Below, piece after piece: positions 1-8,000 of a stretch of 64,000 bases of DNA (position 1 is the stretch's first letter; each line of letters opens with the position of its first letter). The translations under genes and the position numbers were made by a program. Under the pieces are notes generated by a model. That model was not told the origin of the DNA and searched no databases. It saw only the letters and a program-made list of their open reading frames with translations. The stretch is from a virus, in IMG/VR virus record IMGVR_UViG_3300034013_000869, positions 1-64,000 of that record. One strand, given 5' to 3'.

Positions 1-52
1 TCTCTAATGATAAGAAAGAATTTAAAATTAAATAACAATTAAAAAACATAAT

Positions 53-289
53 ATGAAAAGTAAAATAAAATCACCAGCTATGAAAACAGAAAAAGCAATC
101 TCTACTGAACCAGTTAAGAGAACAAGAACTACAAGAGCTAAAGTAGTATCTCCTATTCAAACAGAAATGACTAAATTAGAAACTGCTTTTATGGCAGCAA
201 TGACTGGTCAAATGAAATTCAAAGAAGTTAAATCTATCTTCCTTGAAATTCATAAAGAAATCAAAAAATCTGCAAAGTCAAAAAATTAA
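53..289 (+). CDS. small basic protein, function unknown
   Basis: A 78-residue protein rich in Lys, Arg and Thr. The N-terminal half (about residues 1-35) is disordered-looking and basic, with a KRTRTTRAK stretch. The C-terminal half is an amphipathic, helix-like segment ending in KKSAKSKN. The composition would suit nucleic-acid binding or a structural role, but no family is recognised. The ATG follows an A-rich stretch without a Shine-Dalgarno site, as is usual in this genome. The methyltransferase gene begins nine bases after its stop, so the two are probably co-transcribed. Confidence 0.6.
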   Translation: MKSKIKSPAMKTEKAISTEPVKRTRTTRAKVVSPIQTEMTKLETAFMAAMTGQMKFKEVKSIFLEIHKEIKKSAKSKN

Positions 290-298
290 TAATTTTAG

Positions 299-1021
299 AT
301 GCTGATACCTTATCTAGGAGAAAAATCTAAATTTGCTAATTTTATAGTACCGAACATTCCTAAAGATATTTCTACTTATGTAGAACCATTTGGTGGGATG
401 TTTGGTATTTTTTTTGCATTAGACTTTACTAAGTTTAATGATGTTAAATTTATCTACAATGATAAAAACAATCTAAACTATCTACTTTTTAAAAATCTTC
501 AAAACGATAAATTCATTGAGTTAGTTAGATACACTGAAGTCAATAAAGAATATTATAGAAGTTGTCTTAAAAATCTAATCATAGAAAAAGATGAAATTTT
601 ACTTTCCTTATATTGGTTAGTAATTTTAACTTGCTCTTCACCTTATGAAATAGGCAAAGACTCTTGGAGAAACAATAGTGAATTTGAAATATTCAAAATG
701 AAATACAGAGCCTATAGTCATCATCTGAATAAAATTGATGAAATACATAACTATGATTATCAAAAATTAATTGATATGTATGATTCTGAATCGACATTCT
801 TTTATGTAGACCCACCTTATATGGGTAAAGAAGAGTATTATATTAATCATGATTTTAATAAAGATACTCATAAAGAACTATCTGAAGTTCTTAATAATAT
901 TAAAGGAAAATTCTTGTTAAGTTATTATTACTTTGATGGAATAGAAGACCTTTATCCTAATTGTAGATTTGATTCTAAAATTACAATAATGGGAACAGAG
1001 TTAATAATTATGAATTATTAA
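299..1021 (+). CDS. dam: D12-class adenine-N6 DNA methyltransferase (T4 Dam-like)
   Basis: Transfers a methyl group from S-adenosylmethionine to N6 of adenine in DNA; phage versions protect DNA from host restriction. Residues 4-11 (PYLGEKSK) match the N-terminal PYxGxK motif of the D12/Dam family. The SAM-binding motif I is the variant FGGMFG (31-36) where FxGxG is usual. The catalytic motif IV is DPPY at 171-174. The C-terminal MGTELIIMNY resembles the GTDEVYIFN end of T4 Dam. At 240 residues it has the usual length. The family is well supported; the target sequence cannot be read from the gene. It is downstream of a small basic gene on the same strand. Confidence 0.88.
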   Translation: MLIPYLGEKSKFANFIVPNIPKDISTYVEPFGGMFGIFFALDFTKFNDVKFIYNDKNNLNYLLFKNLQNDKFIELVRYTEVNKEYYRSCLKNLIIEKDEILLSLYWLVILTCSSPYEIGKDSWRNNSEFEIFKMKYRAYSHHLNKIDEIHNYDYQKLIDMYDSESTFFYVDPPYMGKEEYYINHDFNKDTHKELSEVLNNIKGKFLLSYYYFDGIEDLYPNCRFDSKITIMGTELIIMNY

Positions 1022-1024
1022 ATT

Positions 1025-1936
1025 CTAAAGGATAGTTATAAAATTATGAACTATACTTTTAATATCTTCGGTGATCTCGTATTTTTTACCATCATACTCT
1101 ATTACAACATTTTTAATATTATCTTTATTAAAACCTAGGTCTATTATATCTTTATCTGAAATAATATAGTCTATTTTAATAGAGTCAGTAATTATTGATA
1201 AATTAATAGGCGATGTAATATTGTAGAAATATATCTCTACATTTTTATCAGATTTTGATATGAAATATTTCACACCTTCTATATTAGAATAATTATGAAT
1301 GTCCATATTTTTATAATAATATATTTCATCATCCACATAACTATTTTCTAGAGTATAGTTGAATTTATTGGATTTTAATAGGTTAAATAACCAATCTTCA
1401 GTTATACCATGTATTTTTAGATATTCATCTAAAGTTAGATTTGGAAGAAATTTTATTAAGTGCTCTCTATCAAATACCATAAGATGTAAACTAACTTGAT
1501 GTTCATGAAAATGATAGAAGTTAGATTTCTTATCATTTGATGATAAAGCATTTATAACAACATCATCTATTTTTAGGTCATAAATAATATGATAGAAAAT
1601 ATCATAATTATATGTTAAAGCATATTCTGATAGTTTTTTAACTTGATATATATTAGCCCAACCATAATCAGGAAGTCCTCTACTTATTTTAATTGATTTA
1701 GTTGGTGTTTTATGTAAAACCCAAGAGTAAAGTATCTTTTTACCAAAATTTAATACCGGATTTTCTTTTGTCTGAATATAATAATCACATAAGCCAGTAA
1801 CTTCAGTTGGTAAAATAATAGGGCTATTAAGCATAACATCTAGCCCTAATTTTTTTAATATTCCAATATTTTTAACTAGAACATCTATTTTCTCTTGTGT
1901 GTTACAATAAGAACTTATAAGTACAATTTTTTTCAT
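1025..1936 (-). CDS. glycosyltransferase-like protein
   Basis: A 303-residue protein starting KKIVLISSYCNTQEK, followed by an alternating strand-helix pattern (LVKNIGILKKLGLDVML) and CDYYI..KENPVL. This resembles the N-terminal nucleotide-sugar-binding half of GT-A-like glycosyltransferases found in marine phages and surface-polysaccharide clusters. I see no clear DxD motif, so the catalytic assignment is tentative. It might modify phage DNA bases, virion glycans or host surface sugars. It is the last gene of the leftward 1-5 kb operon and is convergent with the methyltransferase, three bases apart. Confidence 0.45.
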   Translation of the reverse strand: MKKIVLISSYCNTQEKIDVLVKNIGILKKLGLDVMLNSPIILPTEVTGLCDYYIQTKENPVLNFGKKILYSWVLHKTPTKSIKISRGLPDYGWANIYQVKKLSEYALTYNYDIFYHIIYDLKIDDVVINALSSNDKKSNFYHFHEHQVSLHLMVFDREHLIKFLPNLTLDEYLKIHGITEDWLFNLLKSNKFNYTLENSYVDDEIYYYKNMDIHNYSNIEGVKYFISKSDKNVEIYFYNITSPINLSIITDSIKIDYIISDKDIIDLGFNKDNIKNVVIEYDGKKYEITEDIKSIVHNFITIL

Positions 1937-1945
1937 TAATTAGTT

Positions 1946-2392
1946 TTATATCCTATAAATTCCCGGTTCATCAGATTCATCTAAGAATCTTCCAACTTTT
2001 ATCATAACTGGATATGATGGTAAATAATGAGTTGAATACTTCCCGTGTTGGTCACGAAAGTCCCAATCAATCTTCTCCAACTCACCAACTGAGTAAACAC
2101 ATCTAATAGAATTAGGAATTCCTTGTCTTTCAGCTAACTCACAAAATTGATTATACATATCAGTGGCAATTTCTTCAACTGATTCTGGTGTAGTTGTACA
2201 ACCAGGATGAACATCAATATCCATTGGTATTACAATACTATCTGAATACTTAGTATTGATATTATTAGCAATATCTTCAGCATTTTTTTGAAATGATTTA
2301 GGAGTTGCGGATAAGATATGACAATATTTTATCCAATCACCTGGTGTTCCATCTTTAGGACAAACTTTTATGTAAATAACTCCGTATTCCAT
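1946..2392 (-). CDS. conserved hypothetical protein
   Basis: A 148-residue soluble protein with a mixed alpha/beta pattern and no motif I recognise. It begins EYGVIYIKVCPKDGTPGDWIK and contains DIDVHPGCTTTPES near the middle. There is no signal peptide or membrane segment. Its start codon overlaps the stop of the HD phosphohydrolase gene by one base, implying translational coupling within the leftward operon. Confidence 0.55.
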   Translation of the reverse strand: MEYGVIYIKVCPKDGTPGDWIKYCHILSATPKSFQKNAEDIANNINTKYSDSIVIPMDIDVHPGCTTTPESVEEIATDMYNQFCELAERQGIPNSIRCVYSVGELEKIDWDFRDQHGKYSTHYLPSYPVMIKVGRFLDESDEPGIYRI

Positions 2393-2949
2393 TAGTAGTT
2401 AGTTTTTACCCAATCAACCAATTTAAGTAAGTTCTCAGTATTGTGAGGATATTTATTTAAAATAGATTCTAAGAATTTTAATCTACCTTCTTTATATAAC
2501 TCACCATAAGCTTTAAATTCTTCATGTATTCCGTTCTCCCACTCTAATAGTTGATCGAAATCTCTTTCAACAATACTCATATCATAGTGATTAAATGACT
2601 CAGAAAGGTTTGTTGTAGCTTGGTGAGTCTTCGTATCTAAAATCATCTGTCTTACTTCTAAGACATCTTTATTTGACTTATCTGAACAACATTCCATAAA
2701 GAAATCTGCTGATTTTTCTTCGTTATCACTTTTCATCGGATCATAAACACAATCGTGAAAAAGAGCAGTTAACATTAACTTCTCATATTCTTTATCTGAG
2801 TATTTTGATTTACTTTCATTGATTTGGTCAATCACATCATTTAAGTGATTTAATGTATGGTAAGATCTATGAGATTCATTCCACATTGAAAGTAATGTAT
2901 TAACATCACATTTAATATTCCATTTGTTAAGTAATTCTTGTAAGTTCAT
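2392..2949 (-). CDS. HD-superfamily metal-dependent phosphohydrolase (COG4339-like)
   Basis: Resembles the small predicted HD phosphohydrolases often annotated near nucleotide metabolism. The metal-binding signature is complete: RSYHTLNHL gives the first histidines, and LFHDCVYDP gives the HD pair, followed by DNEEKSADFF as in the family. The substrate is unknown, probably a nucleotide or phosphoester. I place the start at the ATG at 2949 (MNLQELL). The upstream in-frame codon at 2982 is TTG and lies inside the previous gene, while 2949 is preceded by an A-rich TATAAAAATAAATAAAAAT typical of starts here. Confidence 0.75.
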   Translation of the reverse strand: MNLQELLNKWNIKCDVNTLLSMWNESHRSYHTLNHLNDVIDQINESKSKYSDKEYEKLMLTALFHDCVYDPMKSDNEEKSADFFMECCSDKSNKDVLEVRQMILDTKTHQATTNLSESFNHYDMSIVERDFDQLLEWENGIHEEFKAYGELYKEGRLKFLESILNKYPHNTENLLKLVDWVKTNY

Positions 2950-2953
2950 ATTT

Positions 2954-3316
2954 TTATTTATTTTTATAAAATTCAACTCCAAATTTATTTGAAATTTGTT
3001 CAGCTTTTTCTAAATTTTTTTCTTCAACAAAAAACACCCATTTGAATCCAGGATATTTATCATTTATTTCAAAGATATTATGATTATTTATAATATTACC
3101 AGTATTATCTACAAATTTAGGTGGAGTGGAGAATCCTTGATTCCACATAAGATTGTCCATTTCTTTTCTAATATTCTCTTTTGTTCTAACACTAGTTTTA
3201 ATAAAGTCCATAATAACAGAAGGATATACGATTTTTTCAATACCCCTACTATTAGTAAACGTAATAGGACTTATCAAAAAACCATCTAAATTTTCATTAA
3301 ATCTTTTAATTTTCAT
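2954..3316 (-). CDS. putative capsid-targeted protein with CTS-like leader
   Basis: A 120-residue protein of unknown function beginning MKIKRFNE, the short version of the leader shared by about 20 proteins in this window and similar to the T4 capsid-targeting sequence. The body shows SPITFTNSRGIEKIVYPSVIMDFI and a C-terminal WVFFVEEKNLEKAEQISNKFGV that looks like an alpha/beta domain. A TATATATTAA box (TTAATATATA on the coding strand) lies at 3321-3330, just before the ATG. That arrangement is typical of the other leader-bearing genes and suggests late expression. Confidence 0.6.
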   Translation of the reverse strand: MKIKRFNENLDGFLISPITFTNSRGIEKIVYPSVIMDFIKTSVRTKENIRKEMDNLMWNQGFSTPPKFVDNTGNIINNHNIFEINDKYPGFKWVFFVEEKNLEKAEQISNKFGVEFYKNK

Positions 3317-3319
3317 AAA

Positions 3320-3541
3320 CTATATATTAAATATAGATTTGATTCTTTCTTTTCTTATTCTAACTCTTTCATATTTAGAGTGAAGACTATGCCATTCCAT
3401 TAAAGAAGCATTAATACTTGACTTACCAGTTTGTCTAGACTTCAACATAATCATATTTTTACCACTAAGTAATTGGCCAAAGACATCAAGAGTTTCTTTA
3501 TTATCCATAAATTCTTTTAATTTTTTCTTTTCGTCTTTCAA
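3320..3541 (-). CDS. mini-protein: terminase-like Walker A fragment with RxxKIxxI tail
   Basis: A 73-residue protein carrying an isolated P-loop, SGKNMIMLKSRQTGKSS, followed by INASLMEWHSLHS. This aligns with the start of the T4 gp17 large-terminase ATPase (YVMLLSRQLGKTTVVAIFLAHF). The rest of the ATPase is absent, so it cannot be a working motor. The C-terminus RIRKERIKSIFNI matches the tail shared with many small proteins here. It is the last of four consecutive mini-genes (3320-4250). The terminase assignment of the fragment is inference from this short match. Confidence 0.6.
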   Translation of the reverse strand: MKDEKKKLKEFMDNKETLDVFGQLLSGKNMIMLKSRQTGKSSINASLMEWHSLHSKYERVRIRKERIKSIFNI

Positions 3542-3683
3542 TTTTATCTCTATACTTACGAGAATTAGACATTATTGTATAAATTTCTTTACTAAATTTT
3601 TCTAAAATATTATTTTGATATTTAGATTTACTCTGATTTATCATACCAATATGATCCAATACAATAATATCTCTTTTAATCAT
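3501..3683 (-). CDS. mini-protein: RecA/DnaB-type Walker B fragment with RxxKIxxI tail
   Basis: A 60-residue protein starting MIKRDIIVLDHIGMINQSK, which looks like the Walker B strand of a RecA-fold replicative helicase (gp41/DnaB) or recombinase; UvsX in this window has ILIVLDSIGMMSS. No Walker A is present. It ends KIERRKEKIKRIYG, the shared tail. It overlaps the following mini-gene by 41 bases and the preceding one by 8, so translation of the four is probably coupled. The parent protein cannot be decided by eye. Confidence 0.55.
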   Translation of the reverse strand: MIKRDIIVLDHIGMINQSKSKYQNNILEKFSKEIYTIMSNSRKYRDKIERRKEKIKRIYG

Positions 3684-3915
3684 TTAATAGTTGGTCAATC
3701 TTATTATTTCTTTTTTCCGCTTTTTCTTTAGCCAAACGGATAGCCTTTCGTTCTTCAGATTCTTCTGTTAAATTTGTTGAGTTATAATAAACTCCAAGTT
3801 GGTCTATTAAGTCCTCATAGTTACTATATTTAGATTCAGATTTATCTAAACCATAAACCATATAATCACCATATTTAGTACCACCAAATATGTCTTTGTA
3901 ATATTCTTCTTTCAT
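3676..3915 (-). CDS. mini-protein with RxxKIxxI-type tail
   Basis: A 79-residue protein with an aromatic N-terminus (EEYYKDIFGGTKYGDYMVYGL) and a long basic helix that ends KRNNKIDQLLND, a match to the shared tail. The N-terminal half may be a fragment of a larger phage protein, but I cannot name one. It overlaps the upstream gene by four bases (ATGA-type junction) and the downstream gene by eight. Confidence 0.55.
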   Translation of the reverse strand: MKEEYYKDIFGGTKYGDYMVYGLDKSESKYSNYEDLIDQLGVYYNSTNLTEESEERKAIRLAKEKAEKRNNKIDQLLND

Positions 3916-4250
3916 TCTAATATATTTTTAATTTTCCAATCTCTTACATTTTCATAAAAATCAATAAAACTATTCATTCTATGATTCTGAATATTTTTGA
4001 ATGATTCTATTTTATTAATAATATCATCAATCAATTCTTTTTCTTCAATTAATTGAGAACCATCTGAACCAGGATATCCTAACCAGATTTTAGGCTCCTT
4101 GTTCTTCCTACCATCTAAACAAATTTCAATTTCATCACTATTTAAATGATGGTCTGATAAGTATTTAGACCATTGTGGTCCACCTAAATTACATCTTAGA
4201 GAGATAGTTCCCCCGTCTCTATATGAGTCAAAACTTTTTATATTAAGCAT
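3912..4250 (-). CDS. small protein with RxxKIxxI-type tail
   Basis: A 112-residue protein. Residues 1-90 look like a compact beta-rich domain (GGTISLRCNLGGPQW, IEICLDGRKNKEPKIWLGYPG). The C-terminus NVRDWKIKNILE carries the shared tail and is close to NIRDWRLSELI at the end of the protein at 42138-42545. It follows the sirtuin gene with a two-base gap and leads the four-gene cluster of tail-bearing proteins. No known function. Confidence 0.55.
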   Translation of the reverse strand: MLNIKSFDSYRDGGTISLRCNLGGPQWSKYLSDHHLNSDEIEICLDGRKNKEPKIWLGYPGSDGSQLIEEKELIDDIINKIESFKNIQNHRMNSFIDFYENVRDWKIKNILE

Positions 4251-4251
4251 T

Positions 4252-4986
4252 TTAAATGTTTTTTAAATCATTTTTGATTTTTTCCATACCGGTTGATGCC
4301 AATTCTTGGTAATGAGTAAATAAGTGTGTTCTATATTCTGGTATATAAAAATCAACATCTGATAAATCTACATAATAAATAGAAGCACTTTCTTTGGTTA
4401 AGAATGGAATTGTGTTAGCAGGTGATACTTTCATTGAAGTTCCAACAACAATACAAACATCACATTCTTTAGCAGCAGTCGTAGCCATATCAACAAAATT
4501 TGGATCTAGATTTTCACCAAACCAAACAATATGAGGTCTTAATTGAGAACCAGTTGTTGGACATTTATCACCAATTTTAATTGGATTATATCCTATATCA
4601 ATAACGGCATCTAATGGTGATGTTTTATGATCATACATACAACCTCTAGCCTTTGTTAACTCACCATGTAAGTGAATTACATTAGTTGAACCAGATCTTT
4701 CGTGTAAATCATCGACATTTTGAGTCACAACGGTAACATCATAGTCTTTTTCTAATTCAGCAATTATTTTATGTGCCAAATTTGGTTCAACTTCATTCAT
4801 TTGAGCACGTCTCATATTGTAGAAATTAAGAACTTTTTCTCTATCTCTACGCCACCCATCAGGGGTAGCAACATCTTCTATTCTGTGATTATACCAAAGC
4901 CCATCGTCTCCAGTTCTGAATGTAGCAACACCACTTTCAGCTGAAACTCCCGCTCCAGTAAAAATCAATACTTTTTTCTTTTCCAT
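4252..4986 (-). CDS. cobB: SIR2-family NAD-dependent protein deacylase (sirtuin)
   Basis: Removes acyl groups from lysines using NAD+, or consumes NAD in related ways. The NAD-binding motif GAGVSAESG is at 11-19, TQNVDDLHERSG at 88-99, and the catalytic histidine is H107 in HLHG. The conserved LRPHIVWFGE follows at 149-158. Only two cysteines (C116, C142) remain where most sirtuins have a four-Cys zinc site; as I recall, Bacteroidota sirtuins often lack that site, so this probably reflects host-related ancestry. At 244 residues it is normal length. It is the first gene of the leftward operon. A role in NAD-based defence or in changing host proteins is inference. Confidence 0.9.
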   Translation of the reverse strand: MEKKKVLIFTGAGVSAESGVATFRTGDDGLWYNHRIEDVATPDGWRRDREKVLNFYNMRRAQMNEVEPNLAHKIIAELEKDYDVTVVTQNVDDLHERSGSTNVIHLHGELTKARGCMYDHKTSPLDAVIDIGYNPIKIGDKCPTTGSQLRPHIVWFGENLDPNFVDMATTAAKECDVCIVVGTSMKVSPANTIPFLTKESASIYYVDLSDVDFYIPEYRTHLFTHYQELASTGMEKIKNDLKNI

Positions 4987-5040
4987 AATATTTTACAAAT
5001 TTAATTAATTAAAGTTTAATATCAAAGAAACTCTTAATAA

Positions 5041-5051
5041 ATAATATATAC
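5041..5051 (+). promoter_or_regulatory. TAATATATA box upstream of giant virion gene
   Basis: ATAATATATAC lies 22 bases before the ATG at 5073. It matches the box found before most putative virion genes here and sits in the divergent gap after the sirtuin gene. It is probably the -10-like element of a phage late promoter. Confidence 0.45.
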
Positions 5052-5072
5052 ATAAAAGAATTACAGAGTTTA

Positions 5073-8000
5073 ATGGCAAATTTTTCAGACTATCCACTTA
5101 GGCCAAAAATACCTAATCTAGGAACATCCTCAATACCAGCTGTGGTAGCAACTACATCGATGAAATCACCGTTGGATAATTCTTTTATTAAAAATATGAG
5201 TTCTATCATATCCAAAAAACCTTTATTAATTTCAAAGGCAGATTTAATAGGTCTTGGGAAAAATAAAAAGTTAGTTGGATATAATCCTTTACAAGACTTA
5301 GTATCAGATGCTGGTAAATCATTTAGTCCTAGAATTATAAACTGGGTTGAACCATATGAAATAAATGGTATTGATAAAAGTTTATTTTACACTGAAGTCA
5401 ATTCAGGACTTAAAGTTGGAGATAGAGTATTTATATTAAATGGAAATTATGATAGTGATAGTTTAATTATATCCAATAAATATAAAAAAGGCAGAGACGG
5501 GTATAAAGTTCTTTTTGTTGATAATTGTCAAATAGTCTTAGATATAGATTATACTGGAGTTTTACCATATTTAGAAGAATCAATAGATAAATTTATAAAA
5601 GTTTATTACATAAAAAATGTACAAGATTTTTTACATGCTAATAGACATGCAACTACTGGATCTGCTGAATTTGATTATAAATTTAACTACTACCAAAATA
5701 ACATAGCATTTATTGACCAAGATTATACAACAACAACAAGTTGGGGTAGAAATGGTGGTATTATAGGTTCACCTGGATTCTTTGTAAAATCTGGTATAAC
5801 ACAAAGTTGGACAAATATTAGTAATGATTTAATTAATAGTGGATCATATTCATATGCACTTTCACCTATTTATTCAAATAATGATAGAATAAAAATAATG
5901 GAAAGTGACTTTACCTATAATGGTAAAACATTTCAAGAAGGATTTGTATATAAATGGAATGTAGGACCTACTCAATCAGAGTGGATAGTTGATGTTAAAT
6001 ACTCTAAACCACTTATAACAAAGGGTAATTTTAGAGATGGTAATTTTAATGGATTTTGGAATACTGGTTTATTTGGTAGTCAAAATAAACAAATAAAGTG
6101 GGAGGGCAAAACTTCAACTTGGAAATCAGGAACTTTATTAAATACAAATTGGATAAAAGGAACATATGAGGCTTTATATACATTACCAGAGAGTTATTAC
6201 TCTGGGTTAAATGATGATGGATTTCCATATCAGAAACTAAATACACCTAATAATTCAGGTAGGAGTTTTAATTTTATAATAGACTCTATTATAGAACAAT
6301 CAACAATTAATAATGGTACAATTATTAATTCAATAATAGGAACTTCATCAGCAACTTATTCAGTTGTTGAAAACTATTTGATGAATTATACAACACCTTA
6401 TCCAAATCTTATTAAGAAAGCTTATTTTGAAGATTGTAATTTTAATAATGCTTACATTTCTAATTCTGAATTAAAAAATATTAAAACAAATAACTCAAAG
6501 TTTGAAAATGTAAAATCAGTAAACTCTTATTTTAGAAACTCTGTTTTTATCAACTCAAATTATAATAGTGATAACATTATAAAAATATTAGGATATGATG
6601 AGTTAAATGCAACTGAATATCCAAGTATAGGTTCAACATTTAGTATTGGTGGATCATATGCTTCATTAAATGATGTATCTCAAAAAGTTTATAAATTTTA
6701 TATAAACGAAAGTGGTTATAATAGATTAAAAACTGGAGATAAACTATACATAAAAGGTATAAAGTTAAATAATAGTAGTAAAGAAATACTAAATCTATTT
6801 GATAAGAAATTAAGATTAGGGTCTTGGACAGAATATATTGATGATTATAACATCTATACAAATAAATTCTTTAAAAGAGGTATTGATGTCTCTGCATTTT
6901 TATCTTCTCCTTTAGAGAATTCATATTTATTCGAAAGTGTTAGAAAACCAATCGATCCATTGAACACAACTTCACCTGATACTTATCACACTTCAGTTTA
7001 TTCTGCTAACCCAAATAGTAATCTTTATTCAATAGATATTTGGATGAGTATTTATGATATAAATGATGAAGTTTTATTACCTTCTAGTCCAGGTTTAAAT
7101 GGTATGACATCACCAACACCAAATAGACCATTTTTGAAAGAATATTTAAATATAAATACTAGTTGGGAATATCCAACTAAATATGATTATATTTCAGCAA
7201 CTGGATCAGGCCCAGTAAAATTAGGAAACATAGTAGATGTGACAAACGCATATATCGTTGATGCTGATTTTGAAAGTGGTATTTTTGAAAACTCAAATTG
7301 GAATAGTGGATATCATATAAATTCTCAAACTGACTTAAATATAACAGATTCGTCAGCAACTTCATCATTAAATGATGGAGTTTATAACTTATCATTTACT
7401 TCAAGTAATAGTTTATTAGCAACTTCTTTATATAATCAATTTCATCAAGAAACTGAATATCCTTTATTTGTAGGAGAGGTTGTATTTTTAGATGGTGTTG
7501 ATTTTAATGATGGTACAACCATTACAAGATTACCAGATGCTTACAAAGTAGTTTCAAATAATTTATTAGGAGTTTATAAATTAGAAGAGTTAGTAACAGG
7601 TACAGTTAGTATCATATCATCATTAACTCAATCAACAGGAACTTTCTCTACAACTAATGCGGGTAATAGATATGGTTATATTAAATCACTTAAATTCAAT
7701 AAATCAAAAATAAAATCTGGTATCTTTAGAAGACCTTATATCACAAACTCTATAATTGAGAACGATTCTTATGATTCTTTGGATAAAGATTTTAGTGATA
7801 TACCAAAACTTAGAAACTTAGTAGTAACAGACTCTTTATTTACAAATAAGTCAAATAGATTATCATCAGCTACTTATCTTTATTCATCGTTTTTATCTGG
7901 TAGTGATAGTTGGAATAATGGTATAATACAAAACTCTATATGGGTTAATGGTACTTTCTCAAGTGGTGTTATAAAAGAATCATCTTGGTTAGATGGTGTA

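Noticed and set aside
3320-3541. intein or split-intein remnants in the mini-genes
   Set aside because: There is no N-terminal Cys/Ser splice block or C-terminal His-Asn, so protein splicing is not supported by the sequence.
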